A DNA stretch of 64,000 bases from Rhodopirellula bahusiensis. GTDB taxonomy: Bacteria > Planctomycetota > Planctomycetia > Pirellulales > Pirellulaceae. The position numbers and the translations under genes were made by a program. The stretch spans positions 1-64,000 of the forward strand of contig NZ_NIZW01000027.1 of assembly GCF_002727185.1 (NCBI RefSeq), given 5' to 3'. Positions 53,767 through 64,000 of this stretch are shown here, one piece after another. Below the pieces are notes generated by a model. The model worked only from the letters and a program-made list of their open reading frames with translations, ran no database searches and was not told where the DNA came from. Every line of letters starts with the position of its first letter. Position 1 is the stretch's first letter.

Positions 53767-54027
53767 ATGTGGAGAAGTCTATTTCTTGCTGTCGGAATCA
53801 TGATGGTCATCTTGGGCGTCGAAACGATGCTCATCGACTCCGCAACGGTCTATGCGGCCGCAGACTCCAGCGCCGTTGAGTTCATCGACCCAGGAGTGAC
53901 TCCGGCACAAACTACAAAAGTCTGGACACCAACTGAGCGATTCCCTTGGGTCATGCTTGCAGTGGGTGCCGTCGTGATTCTCTACGCCATCACCCTGCCT
54001 AAACGATGGGGCCGTAGCGGAGACTGA
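53767..54027 (+). CDS. small membrane protein of unknown function
   Basis: This 86-residue protein has two hydrophobic segments (LFLAVGIMMVILGVETML and FPWVMLAVGAVVILYAITL) around a short outside loop rich in Thr/Val/Ala, and a basic tail. No family is recognised, but the layout is gene-like and a clean terminator follows at 54059. Its start is 131 bp after the DUF58 gene. Confidence 0.65.
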   Translation: MWRSLFLAVGIMMVILGVETMLIDSATVYAAADSSAVEFIDPGVTPAQTTKVWTPTERFPWVMLAVGAVVILYAITLPKRWGRSGD

Positions 54028-54058
54028 ACCGTACTTCGACGAAACACTACGACCTTCG

Positions 54059-54096
54059 AGAGCCACGGATCATCCCATTGACCGTGGCTCTTTCTA
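54059..54096 (+). terminator. Rho-independent terminator
   Basis: A perfect 10-bp stem AGAGCCACGG / CCGTGGCTCT with a 13-base loop, ending at 54091 and followed by TTTCT. It closes the DUF58/small-membrane-protein unit. Confidence 0.85.
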
Positions 54097-54470
54097 TGCG
54101 CGATCAGCTAGCCCAGGCCAATGAAAGCAGAGGCTACGTATAAACCCGTGCACTAAGTATGTTTGGAATCAGTCTGGACCATGCCGCGGGATAGTCGCAG
54201 CAACCGTGGCTAACCCCAACCGGCCAACATAACCGAAGAAGATTGCGTACCTGGTAGCAACCGAAACCATCGAGGATACTACCACGACACCTCCAGCATC
54301 CAGCTGCCCCATCTACTTCGCAGAGCGGAGAAGCCATCAACAATCCGGTACACCGATGCACGGTTAACAGAAACTCTCGACCCACGCTCGCGGCAGACAC
54401 AACTGAGAAGCATAAGGCTAGAATTGAACACAGCAACAACCGCAACCAAGTTGTGAAACCCATGCGCGCA
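54097..54470. other. intergenic region before the rRNA terminator
   Basis: These 374 bp lie between two terminators and have no open frame with gene features and no clear repeat. Base composition is less GC-rich than the coding parts. A small RNA cannot be excluded, but I found no promoter-hairpin pair to support one. Confidence 0.4.
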
Positions 54471-54471
54471 T

Positions 54472-54507
54472 AAAAAAACCCCTTTGAGAAAACTCAAAGG
54501 GGTTTTT
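54472..54507 (-). terminator. Rho-independent terminator of the rRNA unit
   Basis: A perfect 10-bp stem CCCCTTTGAG / CTCAAAGGGG with a four-base loop (54479-54502). Seven A residues on its left give a U-run for minus-strand transcripts, and five T on the right make it work both ways. It lies just after the 5S gene. Confidence 0.93.
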
Positions 54508-54512
54508 AAAAA

Positions 54513-54620
54513 TCCGGCAAGACCTACTTTCACGCTGGTGGGCACTATCATCGGCTCTTAAAGCTTGACTACTGTGTTCGGAATGGGAACAGGTATAACC
54601 TTTAAGATATGATCGCCGGA
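54513..54620 (-). rRNA. rrf: 5S ribosomal RNA
   Basis: This 108-nt RNA has the ends TCCGGC / GCCGGA paired, the loop C segment CCGAACACAGTAGTCAAGC, and the GCCGATGATAGTG and GCGTGAAAGTAGG segments of bacterial 5S rRNA. It lies about 110 bp after the 23S 3' end on the same strand. Ends are by stem pairing, so they are approximate by a few bases. Confidence 0.95.
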
Positions 54621-54729
54621 AAGACCTCACGACGAATGTTTCGCCGCCGTAAGGCCAGTTGTTTGGTAGTTGAACAAGTTAACTTCTTGAAGCCGATCCG
54701 ATTGGACCGCATGAGTGCGGGATATCGGT

Positions 54730-57620
<2,891 letters not shown>

Positions 57621-58439
57621 CCGAAATCCCGAACTCAAAACGCGAACCAGCAACACACCTTCTTGCGAAGAGCGAATCACAGGCACAACATCTTGGTTTC
57701 AAGCTTCAGTGCTATCTAGTTAACGATATCACACAGTGGCTCAGAGCTTCTCAAAGAGAAACAACTGAACCGCTCAAGAATCCAATCAGAATCAAATCAC
57801 TACAGTCAGTTTCTTTCGAAACTCTCTTGCAGCGACGCTTCCGAAGAACTTATTACCCTACTGACAAATGCTCCTGAACCCCGGAAAAAGGCTCACTCAC
57901 ATCCGTCGCATGGTGCTCTTTTCAGATGCCAACTACCAAACAACCAAATTTTCAAAAATCAAGTTCCCGGATGCTCGCTAGGCGAGGACCCGAGAGACGC
58001 TGCCAAAAACAGCCGAGCAATCTCTTGCGTTTAGAGCTAGAGATCAGTCGGTCGCTTTTGAGCGAGCGAGGAAGTTAGCGATGAGCCAACTTCGAGTCAA
58101 GTGGAAGAAGCAGTGAATTTTGAAATAAGTTTCAAAGCTGACTTCGACTTGTTTGCCGCGTTACAGAACCTTGCTCAACCCTTTTGAAGGGTGTCGCAGA
58201 GCCTTGCTCAGCGGCGGGACAGGAAAGATAGCGAGCCGGCGATTCTGGTCAACCTCAATCAGTCTCAATTCTGAAGAAAGTTTTGTTTCTTCGTGAAGTG
58301 TTTCTGAATGAAGCGTTCCAGAAGCAAACCGGGACTTCTCATCCCTGCTTGTTTCCAGTCACCCGCGGTGAAGCGGGTGTCCTTCAACTTTCGGTTCTCA
58401 GCACAGCCTGACTTGAGCCAGTTTGTAAATTGAACCAAG
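57621..58439. other. spacer between tRNA-Ala and 23S rRNA
   Basis: This is an 819-bp transcribed spacer with no gene. It holds near-direct repeats AGAACCTTGCTCAAC and AGAGCCTTGCTCAGC (about 58156 and 58197) and several stems that could take part in 23S 5' end processing. No 16S-like sequence, such as the anti-Shine-Dalgarno end, is present. Confidence 0.6.
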
Positions 58440-58512
<73 letters not shown>

Positions 58513-58590
58513 GTGATTTTGAGTTCCGAGGAGGAAGGGTGAAGTTCTGCTTGAAAACAGCAACTTTGCCCTACCACCTCGACACTCGAG

Positions 58591-58664
58591 TGGGCGTGCC
58601 AGAACTCGAATCTGGGACCTCGTCGTTATCAGCGACGCGCTCTAACCAACTGAGCTACACGCCC
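58591..58664 (-). tRNA. tRNA-Ile (GAT)
   Basis: A 74-nt cloverleaf on the minus strand with acceptor GGGCGTG / CACGCCC and discriminator A, D arm AGCTCAGTTGGTTAGAGC, anticodon GAT in GCTGATAACG, T arm CCAGATTCGAGTTCTGG. No CCA is encoded. With tRNA-Ala it is the pair normally found between 16S and 23S. Confidence 0.95.
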
Positions 58665-58718
58665 GTCAGGACCACAGGACCTGATGGTTTCCGCCTCGCT
58701 TTCGTGAGGCGGGTCGGA

Positions 58719-58746
58719 AGTTTAGGAAGTTTTGGTTTGTTGTCAA
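58719..58746 (-). promoter_or_regulatory. candidate promoter of the tRNA-23S-5S unit
   Basis: On the minus strand there is a perfect -35 TTGACA (58746-58741), a 16-bp spacer and a TAAACT -10 (58724-58719), about 55 bp before tRNA-Ile. A stem CCGCCTC / GAGGCGG (58691-58712) lies in the leader. No ribosomal 16S gene lies between it and the tRNAs, so this unit probably has its own promoter. Confidence 0.55.
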
Positions 58747-58942
58747 ACGCACTTTGGCCATGTTTTTGACCAATTCCACCGATTCCGTGAGCGTTTTTTT
58801 CGGCTTCGTGCCTGGGAAGTCTTGAATCAACGTTCCCTCGAACAGCCGAATTCCGGCAAAATGCGGCTCCGACGTCCGCTTTGTTCGGATCGCTCGTTCC
58901 AATTCGATGTGCAAGTCAATCAGAAGGATTTGTTTAGCTGCC

Positions 58943-60883
58943 ATGAGTAAACACAACCGTTTTCCCGCGTCCTGGTCGGTTCGAGGCTTCGTCCTCGGAG
59001 GCGGTTCGCTGGTCCTTTCCACCATGTTGGCGACGACTTCGTCCGCAGCTCCGCCTTCGGCCGCGGCCGCATTGGGCCTGAAACCGGTGCAGGATGGCGT
59101 GGAATATGAACAAGTCGAGTCGAGTGAAATCGAGAAGTGTGAAGTACGCGATATCGAACGCGACGATTGGTCGGGTTGGGAAGTTTCAGGCGGAGACGGC
59201 ACGTTGCTTCGCCGTTTTGCTGACACCAACGGCGACAAAAAGGTCGATTTGTGGTGCTACTTCCAGTACGGCGTCGAGGTCTATCGGGACGTGGATGCCA
59301 ATTTCAACGGGAAAGCGGACCAGTACCGATGGATGGGAACTGGCGGAACCCGGTGGGGCATCGACGAGAATGAAGATGGCCAAATCGACCGCTGGAAGAT
59401 GATTTCCGCCGAGGAAACCACTCGCGAATTGGTTGAATCACTGGCCGATTCCGACGGCAACCGCTTCGTGACGCTGTTGGCTTCACCCAAAGAACTTCAA
59501 GCCGCCGGCCTGACCGGCGACCGCCTGGAGAGCCTCATCAAAAAGGCTTCCCGAGCGGCATCCAACTTCAAAAAGTTCGCGGCGTCCCAAAAATCCATCG
59601 GCCCAAGGTCGCAGTGGGTTCAGTTCGCCGCCGCGACTCCGGGGATCGTTCCCGCGGATGACATCGGCGTCAAAAAGGACGTGATGGCCTACGAAAACGC
59701 CGTCGCAATGTACGACTCTGAAGGCAAATCCGGCCAAATGCTGGTCGGAACCGTGATCCGAATCGATAATGCGTGGAAACTGGTCGATTTGCCTGTGCTG
59801 GCAGAAAACGGCGAACCCATTGCTCAGTCCAACGGCAACTTTTTCACTCCTGGTGGCATGGCCTCCACGGGCGCCGGCACCTCATCAGCAGGCAACTCAA
59901 AGACACAAGAATTGGTGGGTTCTCTCGAAACAGTCGACTCGCAAATGGTCGGTGAAGGCGATCCAAAGGCACTCGCGAAACTCAACGAACGCCGAGCTGA
60001 CATCGTCGAAAAGCTGATCGATGCAGCCGAAACCCCTGCCGAACGCGAAACTTGGACGCGTCAATTGGTCGACACCGTGAGTGTTGCGACGCAAAGCGGG
60101 ACCTACCCCGGTGGCCTCAAACGCTTGAAAGAGTTGGCCGCTTCCTTCCGAAAATCCAAAGGCACCCAATCTGATGCGATGCGTGCCTACACCGAATATC
60201 AGCTGATCGGGACCGAGTACATCGCTCGCCAAACCGAAGACGCTGACTTCGCCGAGAACCAAGTTTGGTGGCTGGAACAGCTCACCGAATTCGCCGATCA
60301 ATACCCACGAGCTCCCGAAACAGCCGCTGCAAAATTGCAATTGGCTCTCAGCAAAGAGTTCGAAGACAAAGAAACCGAAGCCCTCCGGTTCTACAAAGAA
60401 GTCGCTCAAGATTTCCGCGGAACCGAAGCGGCCGAACGTGCCGCCGGCGCGGTTCGTCGCCTGGAATCCGAAGGCAAAGAAGTCGACCTCGAAGGCCGCA
60501 CCGTTCAAGGAAAAGCCTTCCGTCTAAGCGGCCTTCGCGGTCGTCCGGTCGTACTTCATTACTGGGCCACTTGGTGCGATCCCTGCAAGAACGACATGAA
60601 ATTGCTGCGTGGTTTGCAAGCTCGCTACCAACGCGCGGGCCTGCAAATCGTGGGTGTCAACATCGACAACCAACGCGAACAAGCGGCTGAATTTTTGAAG
60701 ACCAACGCCTTGCCTTGGGTGCATTTGCACGAAGACGGCGGACTCGAAGGCAGCCCGCTGGCCAAGCAGTTTGGCGTGCAAACTTTGCCGACCACGATGC
60801 TGATTGACTCCAAAGGACGAGTCGTCGACCACAACATCGGAGCCGCTGAATTGGACGACGCGATTGAGAAATTGTTGAAGTAA
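58943..60883 (+). CDS. secreted thioredoxin-like (TlpA/ResA) protein with Ca-loop-like repeats
   Basis: This 646-residue protein has a signal peptide (about 12-38, FVLGGGSLVLSTML ending SSAAP). Residues 85-150 have three acidic loops, DTNGDKKVD, DANFNGKAD and DENEDGQID, like calcium-binding (EF-hand/dockerin) loops. A helical middle has tetratricopeptide-like stretches. The C-terminal 140 residues are a thioredoxin domain with the active site WATWCDPCK and the cis-Pro motif LPTTM, so it should reduce or form disulfides on envelope proteins, perhaps for cytochrome c maturation. The ATG at 58943 begins the signal peptide. Confidence 0.87.
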   Translation: MSKHNRFPASWSVRGFVLGGGSLVLSTMLATTSSAAPPSAAAALGLKPVQDGVEYEQVESSEIEKCEVRDIERDDWSGWEVSGGDGTLLRRFADTNGDKKVDLWCYFQYGVEVYRDVDANFNGKADQYRWMGTGGTRWGIDENEDGQIDRWKMISAEETTRELVESLADSDGNRFVTLLASPKELQAAGLTGDRLESLIKKASRAASNFKKFAASQKSIGPRSQWVQFAAATPGIVPADDIGVKKDVMAYENAVAMYDSEGKSGQMLVGTVIRIDNAWKLVDLPVLAENGEPIAQSNGNFFTPGGMASTGAGTSSAGNSKTQELVGSLETVDSQMVGEGDPKALAKLNERRADIVEKLIDAAETPAERETWTRQLVDTVSVATQSGTYPGGLKRLKELAASFRKSKGTQSDAMRAYTEYQLIGTEYIARQTEDADFAENQVWWLEQLTEFADQYPRAPETAAAKLQLALSKEFEDKETEALRFYKEVAQDFRGTEAAERAAGAVRRLESEGKEVDLEGRTVQGKAFRLSGLRGRPVVLHYWATWCDPCKNDMKLLRGLQARYQRAGLQIVGVNIDNQREQAAEFLKTNALPWVHLHEDGGLEGSPLAKQFGVQTLPTTMLIDSKGRVVDHNIGAAELDDAIEKLLK

Positions 60884-60907
60884 ACTTCGCCGTCACAGTC
60901 AAATTCG

Positions 60908-60943
60908 ATCGGTGAGCAACCTGGGTTGCTCACCGATTTTTTT
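60908..60943 (+). terminator. Rho-independent terminator
   Basis: A perfect 13-bp stem ATCGGTGAGCAAC / GTTGCTCACCGAT with loop CTGG (60908-60937), followed by a run of seven T (60937-60943). It lies 24 bp after the thioredoxin gene stop. Confidence 0.95.
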
Positions 60944-60979
60944 GCGCACTCAGCCTCGAAACTCGACCGTTTCCAACAC

Positions 60980-61867
60980 TCAAACGTCGTCGCCAACGAC
61001 CAAACCGTCTTCGGAAATTCGGTACGGAACGATCGATTCCTCGCAGAAACTGCCTCGATGTTTCGCGACACAAAGGGCCCGTCCCATCTTATTTCCGTCG
61101 CGAGTCTTGCCCATCAAAATGATCGTGTTGGCATTGGACAGCACGTCCCCACTCTGAATTGGCCGAGCGATCAAGTCGTCCAACATGACCTCGTGCGAAG
61201 TCGCCAGCAACAGGCTTCCCAGCGTTCGATGATCGTAGGCATGAGCCTCAATCCGATCGGCATTTTCTCGAAAATGAACCCGAAACAGATCCCTGGCCAG
61301 CCAATCATGTTCCTTACGCAGGATTTGATTCTGGATGTATTCGATCAGCTCGAATTGAATCGACTCAGCCGCCCGATCCACCGGTTCCACCCCATCGATC
61401 ACAACCCGCCGGACACCGTGAGCGAAGTTGCCGTAGAAAAATGCAATCGCGCGGTCCAGCTTCTTGGCCCGCTCGTACGACCAACGACGCCAATCATCCG
61501 CGTCCATGTCCGAGGAAGTGACTCGGCGGCCTGAATCGCGAAACAGATGCATGCTGTCGCGACGCGTTTTTTCGCGGTCCCATACTTCACTCAGAATGAC
61601 AGGTTCGTCGGCGGACGCCTCGGACAACTGCCATTCACCCAGCCGCTCCGCATACTCGAAGTGATTTTGAGAATCACCTCGGGCGGTCAGATCAAACACA
61701 ACACCGCGCTGGCCTTCCTGAAGCTGCCCGTGCTTGGCGAACTGGATGCCAAGCTGTGTTTTGCCGATTCCGGTTGCTCCCAGAACGACAGTCATCGTCC
61801 CGGGCAACAAGCCTCCTCCCAGCATCTCGTCCAAGGCTGGGATTCCTGTTTGCAGTCTCTGACTCAT
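60980..61867 (-). CDS. RAD55/KaiC-like RecA-fold ATPase
   Basis: This 295-residue ATPase has the start [22 protein letters not shown], Walker [10 protein letters not shown] (about 30-38), and a Walker B-like [11 protein letters not shown], as in KaiC/RadA/GvpD-type proteins. A long charged middle contains [16 protein letters not shown], which is unlike standard KaiC. Its role is unknown; it may be a regulatory or membrane-linked ATPase. Start: ATG 61867, 23 bp after the stop of the FAD oxidoreductase, with which it seems to form an operon. Confidence 0.8.
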   Translation of the reverse strand: MSQRLQTGIPALDEMLGGGLLPGTMTVVLGATGIGKTQLGIQFAKHGQLQEGQRGVVFDLTARGDSQNHFEYAERLGEWQLSEASADEPVILSEVWDREKTRRDSMHLFRDSGRRVTSSDMDADDWRRWSYERAKKLDRAIAFFYGNFAHGVRRVVIDGVEPVDRAAESIQFELIEYIQNQILRKEHDWLARDLFRVHFRENADRIEAHAYDHRTLGSLLLATSHEVMLDDLIARPIQSGDVLSNANTIILMGKTRDGNKMGRALCVAKHRGSFCEESIVPYRISEDGLVVGDDV

Positions 61868-61890
61868 GGTGCGTCCGTTCGCGTGGGAAT

Positions 61891-63369
61891 TCACTGATTC
61901 AAAAGCAAATGCTCGGCAGCAATTCGACCACTGTCCATGGCCCCTTGAATGCTGGGCGTTTGGCAGTGGTCGCCTGCGATCCACACCCCTGCCCTGCTCT
62001 GCCCTGCCCTGCTCTGCCCTGCCCTGCTCTGGCTTGCCCTGCTCTGGCTTGCCCTGCTCTGGCTTGCCCCGTCGTCATCAGCAGAAGGCATTCCGCTGGA
62101 TTGCGTTTCGGGTTCAGACACATTGCCATCTGCCGAGTTCGCCCGCCGCCAATCTTCCCACGCGGGTGACTTCACAATCGTGTCCAGCGACATCTTGGGC
62201 AGCGAATACGGGACATGAAAAACACGCAGCAATCGCCACCGCATCGCGTCCTCACCAAACCAATCTTTCAATTGCGATCGCACACGCGAATCGAGGGCCT
62301 CATCGTCCAAACCATCCGCTGGCTCGTGATTGCTGTCGACACTGACCGATATCAACGCTTTTCCAGGCGGTGCGTACGTCGGCGCAACATCGCTCAACAC
62401 AACCGCACTCTGAATCGGCCCCGACTCATCGCCTCGCAACATCAGCGTCCGATGAGAATCCGGTGACCGGTCCGCGGCGTAATACAAATTGGTGGTGCCC
62501 AGCCACGGAGTCGCCATGGAATCCATCCCCAACAACCTCGCCGCCGCTCCCGCGGGCGTCGCGATCACCAGATGCCTGCACATCACCGCTGCACCATCGG
62601 ACAGCACCACCCGGTGCCTGGCGTGATCCGGCGACTCACCCTCAAACGCGGTCCACTCGGATTCAGACAGCGGTTCGACCGACTGCACCGTGGTTTGATA
62701 TTGAATCGATCCACGCGGCAATCCCTCGGCTAATTGACGCGGGATCGCCCCCATCCCATCGGCGGGAATCGCGATTTCGCCGCCGGCAAACATCCGAAAA
62801 ACGAACTCCAACATTCGGCTGCTGACAGACAGCGATTCGTCCAAGAAAACTCCGCCCAGGAAAGGCCGAAAGAACTGGTCGATGATCCGTTCGCTGAAGC
62901 CATCCGACTGCAAGCGATCCTGGGTCGACGTCGACGATCGCTCATACAAATCTTGCAGGGAACCACGCAAACTCGCCCGTCGCAGCTTCGCAATCCGCAG
63001 CTTATCGACCAAGGAACCAACCGGGTTCATCGCGGACGCAATCGCACGCGCGGGCCTGCGCCAGGGATCACCCAAGAGTCGGAATTGCCCCTTTTGCCGG
63101 ACCAAGGCTCCGGGCTCAAACGAACACAATCGCAGCGCGTCGTAGTCCAAGAATTGCTGACAAGCCGGGTACGCGGTCAACAGAACTTGAAAGCCATGAT
63201 CGAGCGTGAACCCGTCCACCACATCGCTGCGAACCCGTCCGCCCACACGATCGGTTGCTTCCAAGATTCGAAATTCGCGACCGGCATCCGCCAACACGCG
63301 ACCACAAGTCAGCCCGGCCAATCCTCCACCAATGATCAACGTTTCAGTGAATGATTCCGAATCACTCAT
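61891..63369 (-). CDS. FAD-dependent amine-oxidase/protoporphyrinogen-oxidase-like protein
   Basis: This 492-residue flavoprotein has the FAD-binding [32 protein letters not shown] at residues 13-44 (a dinucleotide-binding loop then the GG doublet motif), and the C-terminal [24 protein letters not shown]. The substrate is likely an amine, carotenoid or porphyrinogen, and cannot be told from sequence. Just before that last motif is an in-frame array of the [11 protein letters not shown] type (about 433-460). It overlaps the next gene as ATGA. Confidence 0.87.
   Translation of the reverse strand: MSDSESFTETLIIGGGLAGLTCGRVLADAGREFRILEATDRVGGRVRSDVVDGFTLDHGFQVLLTAYPACQQFLDYDALRLCSFEPGALVRQKGQFRLLGDPWRRPARAIASAMNPVGSLVDKLRIAKLRRASLRGSLQDLYERSSTSTQDRLQSDGFSERIIDQFFRPFLGGVFLDESLSVSSRMLEFVFRMFAGGEIAIPADGMGAIPRQLAEGLPRGSIQYQTTVQSVEPLSESEWTAFEGESPDHARHRVVLSDGAAVMCRHLVIATPAGAAARLLGMDSMATPWLGTTNLYYAADRSPDSHRTLMLRGDESGPIQSAVVLSDVAPTYAPPGKALISVSVDSNHEPADGLDDEALDSRVRSQLKDWFGEDAMRWRLLRVFHVPYSLPKMSLDTIVKSPAWEDWRRANSADGNVSEPETQSSGMPSADDDGASQSRASQSRASQSRAGQSRAGQSRAGVWIAGDHCQTPSIQGAMDSGRIAAEHLLLNQ
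61991..62072. repeat. 15-bp tandem array, in frame
   Basis: Five copies of a 15-bp unit (CTGCCCTGCTCTGCC, then CTGCCCTGCTCTGGC or TTGCCCTGCTCTGGC) run from 61991 to 62065, with a partial copy to 62072. On the minus strand it encodes a five-residue unit of the Ser-Gln-Ser-Arg-Ala type inside the FAD oxidoreductase gene. The unit is a multiple of three, so copy change keeps the frame. Confidence 0.95.
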
Positions 63370-64000
63370 ATCAAGTGATAACCTTTTGCTGTCAATTTTT
63401 GAGTCAACGCCCGCTTGGCCGCGTAGTCGCCGTGCACCAACCGAATCTCCTTGGGTGCATCGGCCATTCCATCGACCAACGCGATTAAATCTTCTTGGTC
63501 ACCGTGAGCCGAATACCCGGTCAGTCGATGCGTCTTGGCTCGCACATCATAGCGTCGTCCGTCCAAACGCACCCAATCACTGCCGCGTGAAATGTAATTT
63601 CCGGGCGTGCCTCCCGCTTGATAACCAGCGAAGACGATGTCGGTTTGCTCCTCGCCAATGAATTCCTTCAAGTAGTTGACCACCCGGCCTCCCGTGCACA
63701 TTCCACTTCCGGCAATCACCACCGCGGGCAGGTTGTGTTTGGACAGATAGCGAACGGTTTCTTGGTGTTCGGAATGGCTGCCCACCGTCGTGAGATTTTC
63801 GAAGACCAGTGGTTGATCGTCGGTTTCCAAAGTCACCTGAGCTTCTTCGCCCCAGTGTGATTTCATTTCCTTGTAAAGCGCAGTGAATCGCGAAGCGAGC
63901 GGTGAGTCGACAATGACATCCACCCGCTTCATCAGCGTTCGATGCTCGGTTTCTTGAATGTGTTCGAAGATGGCGTTGAGCTCGTACAGCAACGCCTGTG
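63366..64000 (-). CDS. beta-CASP metallo-beta-lactamase-fold hydrolase (partial)
   Basis: The visible 210 residues are the C-terminal part of a metallo-beta-lactamase/beta-CASP nuclease, with VIAGSGMCTGGRVVNYL (beta-CASP), the linker QAGGTPGNYISRG and the RMMBL-type HRLTGYSAHGDQEDL and LVHGDY. Such proteins cut RNA (CPSF73/RNase J-like families). The catalytic N-terminal half lies right of the window. The stop overlaps the ATG of the FAD oxidoreductase gene as ATGA, so it heads the operon with that gene and the RAD55-like ATPase gene. Confidence 0.87.
   Translation of the reverse strand, partial: QALLYELNAIFEHIQETEHRTLMKRVDVIVDSPLASRFTALYKEMKSHWGEEAQVTLETDDQPLVFENLTTVGSHSEHQETVRYLSKHNLPAVVIAGSGMCTGGRVVNYLKEFIGEEQTDIVFAGYQAGGTPGNYISRGSDWVRLDGRRYDVRAKTHRLTGYSAHGDQEDLIALVDGMADAPKEIRLVHGDYAAKRALTQKLTAKGYHLI

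Noticed and set aside
57621-58439. Hidden 16S fragment in the tRNA-23S spacer
   Set aside because: No anti-Shine-Dalgarno end or other 16S landmark was found.
61991-62072. CRISPR-like array
   Set aside because: The unit is 15 bp with no spacers and it lies inside a coding frame.

Overview
The window looks like a chromosome segment of a marine planctomycete of the Rhodopirellula/Pirellulaceae type. The evidence is the paired secreted sulfatases, a sigma-70-like factor translationally linked to a membrane Ser/Thr kinase, fused ResB-CcsA cytochrome c biogenesis, many secreted or lipoprotein genes of no known family, moderate GC, and a 23S-5S rRNA unit with no 16S gene beside it (unlinked rRNA genes are known in this group). 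Species cannot be fixed from sequence alone.

Layout. 1-1041 is a mobile corner. It holds the 5' end of a probable group II intron (minus strand, running off the left edge), sitting inside a REP-like palindrome next to a REP-associated tyrosine transposase (RAYT) that is flanked by two copies of that palindrome. 1.2-11.3 kb carries a lipoprotein, a GNAT acetyltransferase overlapping an M42 peptidase, an adenylate-kinase-like protein with an extra N-terminal domain, alaS, an M24 peptidase and accB-accC. 11.4-16.3 kb carries an epimerase and the sigma factor / kinase / coiled-coil protein operon. 16.3-25.1 kb is mostly minus strand: GT87-like protein and gpmI, truncated haemoglobin and a TIM-barrel isomerase, a very disordered RG/SD-rich protein, and agmatine deiminase with a small basic protein. 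25.4-31.4 kb is hpf, an EIIA-Ntr-like protein, a 38-codon ORF, HPr and enzyme I, then a DUF2344 protein and RNase G/E. 31.4-42 kb has two sulfatases, a molybdopterin oxidoreductase, a lipoprotein and CcsBA. 42-54 kb has purQ and a methyltransferase, a class III aminotransferase, SixA and a phosphoesterase, a PQQ-type propeller, an EVE protein, a secreted eukaryote-like cyclophilin and a DUF58 protein. 54.5-58.7 kb is the rRNA/tRNA unit (tRNA-Ile, tRNA-Ala, 23S, 5S on the minus strand). 58.9-64 kb has a TlpA-like thioredoxin protein and a RecA/RAD55-like ATPase, FAD oxidoreductase and beta-CASP hydrolase operon.

The most notable signal is the intergenic repeats. Three unrelated sequence families (near 137/978/3891, 11350 and 42008) share one plan: GTAG, a hairpin, a spacer, a second hairpin, CTAC. 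This is the GTAG-hairpin plan of RAYT-linked REP/BIME elements. In two families the differences between the two arms are paired changes that keep each local hairpin intact, so the hairpins, not the long palindrome, appear to be the conserved unit. One family carries its own RAYT and has apparently been hit by a group II intron exactly between hairpin and tetranucleotide.

Functional links: PTS proteins without any sugar permease (a regulatory PTS), a sigma-kinase signalling module, redox and cytochrome c maturation genes, and sulfatases for sulfated polysaccharides. No CRISPR array, prophage or replication origin was seen.
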